A DNA stretch of 64,000 bases, taken from positions 75,612 to 139,611 of the forward strand of contig CAZBNP010000013.1 in the NCBI GenBank assembly GCA_964493505.1. The letters run 5' to 3'. Numbering within the stretch: position 1 is the stretch's first letter; every line of letters starts with the position of its first letter. Source of the stretch: Chryseosolibacter sp964493505. Its GTDB lineage: Bacteria; Bacteroidota; Bacteroidia; Cytophagales; Cyclobacteriaceae. Below are positions 60,010 to 64,000 of the stretch, one piece after another. A program made the translations under genes and the position numbers. The notes below the pieces were generated by a model that was not told the DNA's origin, did no database searches, and worked only from the letters and a program-made list of their open reading frames with translations.

Positions 60010-62313
60010 ATGAGTACCCCAGGGGCAAAAGGCAAAATAACTCGGCATACCATCCAGCCCCCCGTCCCCGGACAGAGGTCGTGGGTAAAGCGTGCAAAAA
60101 AAACCATCTGGACGTTGTTTTTCATTACGGTTGCGCTACCCGTACTCTACGTATACATTGTTAGCATTGACCTCTTCGGTTTTTTCGGCGGCATGCCCTC
60201 GTACACAGCGGTCGAGAACCCGGAGAATGATCTTTCGTCCGAGTTAATCTCATCCGACGGCGTTTCGCTGGGAAGGTACTTTCGATATTTGAGCAACCGC
60301 AGCCAGACGAGCTATGAGGATCTTTCCCCCTTTCTGGTCAAGACGCTGGTACTCTCGGAAGATCACCGATTCTATCAACACGCCGGAATGGATTTCTGGG
60401 CTTACCCGCGTGTACTGTGGGGCGTACTGACGTTTCAGAATGCCGGAGGCGGGAGCACCATCACGCAACAGCTAGCCAAGAACCTGTACACGCTCAACCC
60501 TGAACTCGACGGGAAACTCTCCTCCTGGGGGCCGTTGCCCCGACGGATCATTCAAAAAACCAAAGAGTGGATCATATCGATTCATATCGAACGCAGTTTC
60601 ACGAAGGAAGAAATCATCACGCTGTATCTCAACACCAGCTTCTTCGGAAGCAATGCCTGGGGCATCAAGGTTGCGTCGCAGACATATTTTAACAAGCTTC
60701 CCTCGCAACTCAATGTTCAGGAGTCGGCCGTACTGGTCGGACTTCTCCAGAATCCATCGGTGTTTAATCCTTTCAGCCGCCCGGACAATGCACTAAGAAA
60801 ACGCAACCAGGTGCTGTACAAGCTGCACAAAAATGGCTATATCTTTTCAGGACAGATGTACGACTCTATCCAGGCTCTCCCTATTTTGCTGGATTACAAC
60901 GTTGAAAATCAAAACGACGGACTTGCACCCTACTTCCGAACCGTTATCACACCGAGACTACTCGTATGGTGCCGCGATAACGGATATGACTTGTATGAGT
61001 CAGGGTTAAAGATCTACACAACGATCGACAGCAGGCTTCAGGAAAAAGCGGAACGAGCCGTAGCAGAACAGGTAGCCCCCTTGCAAGCCAATTTTATCAA
61101 ACAATGGAACCTGAAAGACAGCGAACCGTGGGTGGACAATGGTGGCTATGAAATTGAAAACTTTGTTGAAAACAAGATAAAACGGTTACCCCTATACAAG
61201 CAACTCACCCGATTATTTGAAGACTATCCTGATTCCGTCGACATCGTTCTCAATAAAAAACGACGGATGAAAGTCTTCAGCTGGGATGGTGAGATCGATA
61301 CCCTGTTCAGCTACGTCGACTCACTGCGATACTACAACCGTTTCCTGCAAGCGGGAATGGTGAGCATGGACCCGTATACCGGCGAAGTAAAGGCGTGGGT
61401 CGGTGGTACCAGTCATAAGTACTTCAAGTTCGACCACGTCCGTCAGGGAACGAGACAGCCGGGGTCAACATTCAAACCATTTGTCTACGGAAAAGCTATG
61501 GAGGCCGGGTACTCGCCTTGCCATCCCATATACGACGTTTCTCCCGATATCCGGCTTCCCGGCGGCGCAACATGGGAGGTGCGAAACTCGGAAGGAGATA
61601 AAGGTTCCGGTAATCTGATGACTATGCGTCGCGGCCTCGCGCTTTCAAAAAACACGATCAGCGTGCAGACAATACAACTCGTGCTACCTGAAAACGTAGT
61701 GGAATTCGCCCACCGCATGGGAATCACCACACCGCTCGACCCTGTGCCTTCACTCGCACTCGGAACAAGCGACGTACGATTACTGGACATGGTGGCTGCG
61801 TATTCCGGATTTGTCAGCCTGGGAATCCATACCGAGCCGTACACGATCACGCATATCGAAGACAAGAATGGGAACATCATAGAAACCTTCATTCCACAAA
61901 GCCGACAAGTCACTGACGAGAACACAGCGTACAAGATGGTGTACATGCTCCGCGGTGGTGTCGAAGAACCGGGCGGAACCTCTTCAGGTATCCACCCCTT
62001 CCTGAAAGAAGACAATGAAGTTGGCGGAAAAACCGGTACGACAGACAAGGCTTCGGACGGTTGGTATATCGGCATTACCCACAACCTCGTCACCGGTGTT
62101 TGGGTGGGTGGAGACGAGCCTTCGATCCATTTTCCTTCGTGGGTGTTCGGCGCCGGCGGAAGAACAGCTCGCCCGATCTGGGAGCAATTCATGCTCGATG
62201 TGTACCGCGACCCTGCATCTCCCTACCGGAAGGGAAAATTCAAACGTCCTACGGACGAACCCGACATCACATTCGATTGCACGGCGTACGATCAGGTCAT
62301 TGACATTCCATAG
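60010..62313 (+). CDS. Class A penicillin-binding protein (PBP1A-like transglycosylase/transpeptidase)
   Basis: 767 residues. A basic N-terminal cytosolic segment and one membrane anchor (about 33-56), a GT51 glycosyltransferase domain with LSEDHRFYQHAGMDFW (catalytic Glu), GGGSTITQQLAKNLYTLNP and ERSFTKEEIITLYLNTSFFG (as KEEIITLYLN), and a transpeptidase domain with the nucleophile motif GSTFKPF (SxxK), SKNTIS (SxN) and GKTGTT (KTG). It polymerises and cross-links peptidoglycan in the periplasm. Not related to the PUL; divergent from sulfatase 4, with 213 bases between their starts, which presumably hold both promoters. Confidence 0.96.
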   Translation: MSTPGAKGKITRHTIQPPVPGQRSWVKRAKKTIWTLFFITVALPVLYVYIVSIDLFGFFGGMPSYTAVENPENDLSSELISSDGVSLGRYFRYLSNRSQTSYEDLSPFLVKTLVLSEDHRFYQHAGMDFWAYPRVLWGVLTFQNAGGGSTITQQLAKNLYTLNPELDGKLSSWGPLPRRIIQKTKEWIISIHIERSFTKEEIITLYLNTSFFGSNAWGIKVASQTYFNKLPSQLNVQESAVLVGLLQNPSVFNPFSRPDNALRKRNQVLYKLHKNGYIFSGQMYDSIQALPILLDYNVENQNDGLAPYFRTVITPRLLVWCRDNGYDLYESGLKIYTTIDSRLQEKAERAVAEQVAPLQANFIKQWNLKDSEPWVDNGGYEIENFVENKIKRLPLYKQLTRLFEDYPDSVDIVLNKKRRMKVFSWDGEIDTLFSYVDSLRYYNRFLQAGMVSMDPYTGEVKAWVGGTSHKYFKFDHVRQGTRQPGSTFKPFVYGKAMEAGYSPCHPIYDVSPDIRLPGGATWEVRNSEGDKGSGNLMTMRRGLALSKNTISVQTIQLVLPENVVEFAHRMGITTPLDPVPSLALGTSDVRLLDMVAAYSGFVSLGIHTEPYTITHIEDKNGNIIETFIPQSRQVTDENTAYKMVYMLRGGVEEPGGTSSGIHPFLKEDNEVGGKTGTTDKASDGWYIGITHNLVTGVWVGGDEPSIHFPSWVFGAGGRTARPIWEQFMLDVYRDPASPYRKGKFKRPTDEPDITFDCTAYDQVIDIP

Positions 62314-62343
62314 ATATCACTCAGCCACTCCGTCCGTAGAGAT

Positions 62344-63804
62344 CTACCTGGGGTCGCGAAATTTCGCTTCTTCGGTGACTCCCTTCCAGTTGTCAGTTCG
62401 GAATGGCCCCGCGGGAAATCCTTCCGCATTGTAAAGATTGCCATCACCGGCGTCGTCAGCCCAATTGAAGCGGACCGCCACGGGGTTTGATACATCCTTG
62501 TGATATACGACGACCTTGTTCCCTTCGAGGCGCGCCTGTGCGTAGTGGAATTCTTTATCAGCACCGGCGATTTCAAATCCTTTCAGATAACCATACCGGT
62601 CTTTGACGACAAGTCCTCCCCCGATGTCGGTGAAAGAGAGCACGATCTTGTTTCCATCCTGTTCCATCGATTTGTAGACCGGACCGTTGGCTACCAAATT
62701 CTTACCATACACATCATTCAGCGCCTGGACAGCCAGCCGGTAGCCTACGTCCTGCTTGTTGGTGGGGTGGATATCATTCACGTTCCCGATATCGGTTGTC
62801 ACGGCCATACCTGTATTCGGCAGGGAGAGCGTCATGGTCTGCGCTTCTCTTAACTCCGCCCACGTGCTTCCCTTCGCGCTGGTACCGTTCGAAGCCTTGA
62901 ATGTCGCTAACTGCACAAAATAAAACGGGAAGTCGCCCAGCCCCCAACGCTTACGCCAGTCTCTGATCATCAGCGGAAACGCGGTCCGGTACTGATGGGC
63001 ACGGCCGGCATTCGACTCGCCCTGATACCAGATCGCGCCGCGAATAGTGTAGGGTATCAAAGGATTGATCATGGCGTTATAAAGCAATGTCGGGAACGAG
63101 TTCGGAGACTTTTTTGCGTCATTTTCGTTCAACTCGATCTTTCCCACGGCTTCGATCATCGGCCGAAACTCAGCGCTTGCCTCAAACGCCTCCCGGCTCG
63201 TCCATGTTTCAACATGTGTTCCACCCCAGGACGTATTGATCAGCCCGATCGGTACCCTGACTTCTCCCGCCAGCTCTCGCGCAAAGAAATAACCGACAGC
63301 TGTAAAAGCAGGAACGGTTTCCGGGCTGCACACTTGCCATGCCGCTTCAGCAATATCATCGAGCGGTTCGCCAGATCCTATCCTCGGAACGGCTATATGT
63401 CGTATCTGCGGATAGTTTGCATTCGCAATTTCGTTTTCCGCGTCATCGCTTCTTTGGACCGTCCACGCCATATTAGATTGTCCCGAGCAGATCCAGACCT
63501 CCCCGATCAGTACGTCGTTGTAAGTCAGCGTATTTTTTCCTTTGACCACGAGTTGAAAAGGTCCTCCAGCCGGCATGGCGCTGAGCGCCACGCTCCACCT
63601 ACCGTCCTTACCTGCCTTTACCTTTTTTTCCTGCTTATCTATTTGCACCGAGACTCGCTCGCCGGGACTGCTCCAGCCCCACACGGCGATGGGTCTGTCG
63701 CGTTGAAGGACCATGTGGTCGCCAAAAATCCCCGGAAGACGCACCTGTGCGGAGAGCAGGGAGCAAGAAAAAAGTAAAAACAGCAATAAGTAACTTCTTT
63801 TCAT
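62344..63804 (-). CDS. Sialate O-acetylesterase-like SGNH esterase
   Basis: 486 residues; signal peptide (MKRSYLLLFLLFSCSLLSAQ). N-terminal sandwich domain (VRLPGIFGDHMVLQRDRPIAVWGW, as IFGDHMVLQRDRPIAVWGW), then an SGNH core with EVWICSGQSNMAW (catalytic Ser), LINTSWGGTHVETW, IWYQGESNA and near the end IGNVNDIHPTNK (Asp-His). A second jelly-roll domain follows. This is the SIAE/9-O-acetylesterase type found in many Bacteroidota PULs, which removes acetyl groups from sugars before lyases or hydrolases act. It may be an outlier of the PUL to its left, across the PBP gene, but co-regulation is unproven. Confidence 0.92.
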   Translation of the reverse strand: MKRSYLLLFLLFSCSLLSAQVRLPGIFGDHMVLQRDRPIAVWGWSSPGERVSVQIDKQEKKVKAGKDGRWSVALSAMPAGGPFQLVVKGKNTLTYNDVLIGEVWICSGQSNMAWTVQRSDDAENEIANANYPQIRHIAVPRIGSGEPLDDIAEAAWQVCSPETVPAFTAVGYFFARELAGEVRVPIGLINTSWGGTHVETWTSREAFEASAEFRPMIEAVGKIELNENDAKKSPNSFPTLLYNAMINPLIPYTIRGAIWYQGESNAGRAHQYRTAFPLMIRDWRKRWGLGDFPFYFVQLATFKASNGTSAKGSTWAELREAQTMTLSLPNTGMAVTTDIGNVNDIHPTNKQDVGYRLAVQALNDVYGKNLVANGPVYKSMEQDGNKIVLSFTDIGGGLVVKDRYGYLKGFEIAGADKEFHYAQARLEGNKVVVYHKDVSNPVAVRFNWADDAGDGNLYNAEGFPAGPFRTDNWKGVTEEAKFRDPR

Positions 63805-63917
63805 ATTCGAGTAACTTTATTTAGAACATCATTAGCACATCAATTTATGACAAATTCACCCCCGAAAGATGAACTTTCCGCGGGTTTTCTAAAAAAGTAA
63901 AAAGTAAACAAGCGGGT

Positions 63918-63948
63918 TTTGCAAATACGTTTCTCCGCTCTATATTTG
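63918..63948 (+). promoter_or_regulatory. Consensus promoter of the tRNA-Glu gene
   Basis: TTTG at 63918-63921, exactly 19 bases, then TATATTTG at 63941-63948: a perfect match to the Bacteroidota TTTG-N19-TAnnTTTG promoter. The tRNA begins 16 bases after it, so the transcript leader would be about 8-10 bases. Confidence 0.8.
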
Positions 63949-63964
63949 CACCTCCTTTTAAGAC

Positions 63965-64000
63965 GGTCCGTTCGTCTAGGGGTTAGGACACCAGATTTTC
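63965..64000 (+). tRNA. tRNA-Glu (anticodon TTC), 5' part only
   Basis: The first 36 bases of a tRNA: acceptor strand GGTCCGT, TC at 8-9, D-arm GTCT...GGAC, A26, anticodon stem CCAGA, then TT and the anticodon TTC at the very end of the window (63998-64000). The sequence matches bacterial tRNA-Glu. The 3' half lies beyond the right edge. Confidence 0.9.

Noticed and set aside
61485..62192. A 235-codon open frame on the minus strand
   Set aside because: Antisense to the transpeptidase domain of the penicillin-binding protein; Ser/Pro-rich shadow.

Overview
The window reads as a chromosome segment of a Bacteroidota bacterium, most likely of the order Cytophagales (the order is an inference). 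Four things point to this phylum. There is a SusC/SusD pair controlled by a FecI-type sigma factor and a FecR-type anti-sigma factor. There is a Porin_10-type outer membrane protein. Promoters match the phylum's TTTG / TAnnTTTG consensus, most clearly the one ahead of the tRNA-Glu at the right end. Lipid A synthesis (lpxK) and a menaquinone operon show a Gram-negative respiratory cell. Genes are tightly packed; no gene-free stretch exceeds about 215 bases, and no insertion sequence, phage gene or CRISPR array is visible.

Left part (1-14705), mostly housekeeping: the start of a MacB/FtsX-type ABC permease, a secreted protein of unknown role, a putative porin, lpxK, a Nif3-family protein, a coiled-coil protein whose usual zinc ribbon has lost its cysteines, a secreted TPR protein, a histidine phosphatase, and then a compact menaquinone operon (menI-like thioesterase, menF, menD, menB, menE).

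Middle part (14813-36775), an envelope or exopolysaccharide locus. It holds a single-domain response regulator, a membrane sugar transferase with a degenerate receiver-like N-terminus, three further glycosyltransferases and a GT-C-like membrane enzyme. It also holds an SGNH hydrolase with a membrane acyltransferase (probable O-acetylation), a DprE1/DprE2-like epimerase pair, an O-antigen ligase/polymerase, a Wzc-like chain-length protein with eroded kinase motifs, and a half-size TolC-like protein. It ends with a carbamoyltransferase followed by DUF5989 and SxtJ small membrane proteins. A perfect 20-bp inverted repeat closes this group.

Next (36854-41737): a HAD phosphatase, a YebC-type regulator, an LTA-synthase-like membrane enzyme, and an arsenosugar pair (a peroxidase-like protein and the radical SAM enzyme ArsS).

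Right part (41727-59796), all on the minus strand: a polysaccharide utilisation locus for a sulfated, probably uronic-acid-containing glycan. In transcription order it has a HEAT-repeat sulfatase, the FecI-type sigma factor, FecR, SusC, SusD, two (alpha/alpha)-toroid-like proteins (one related to heparinase II/III) and three more sulfatases. All four sulfatases carry the cysteine-type CxPxR maturation motif. A hairpin after susD probably sets a step in expression. A class A penicillin-binding protein, a sialate O-acetylesterase-like protein (possibly a PUL outlier) and the 5' part of a tRNA-Glu end the window.

The less usual points are the DprE1/DprE2 + GT-C set in an exopolysaccharide locus, the receiver-like domain on the sugar transferase, the motif-poor Wzc, an unassigned toroid protein next to SusD, and two arrays of 7-base repeats between the PUL regulators and the fourth sulfatase. 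No wholly new defence or mobile system is evident.
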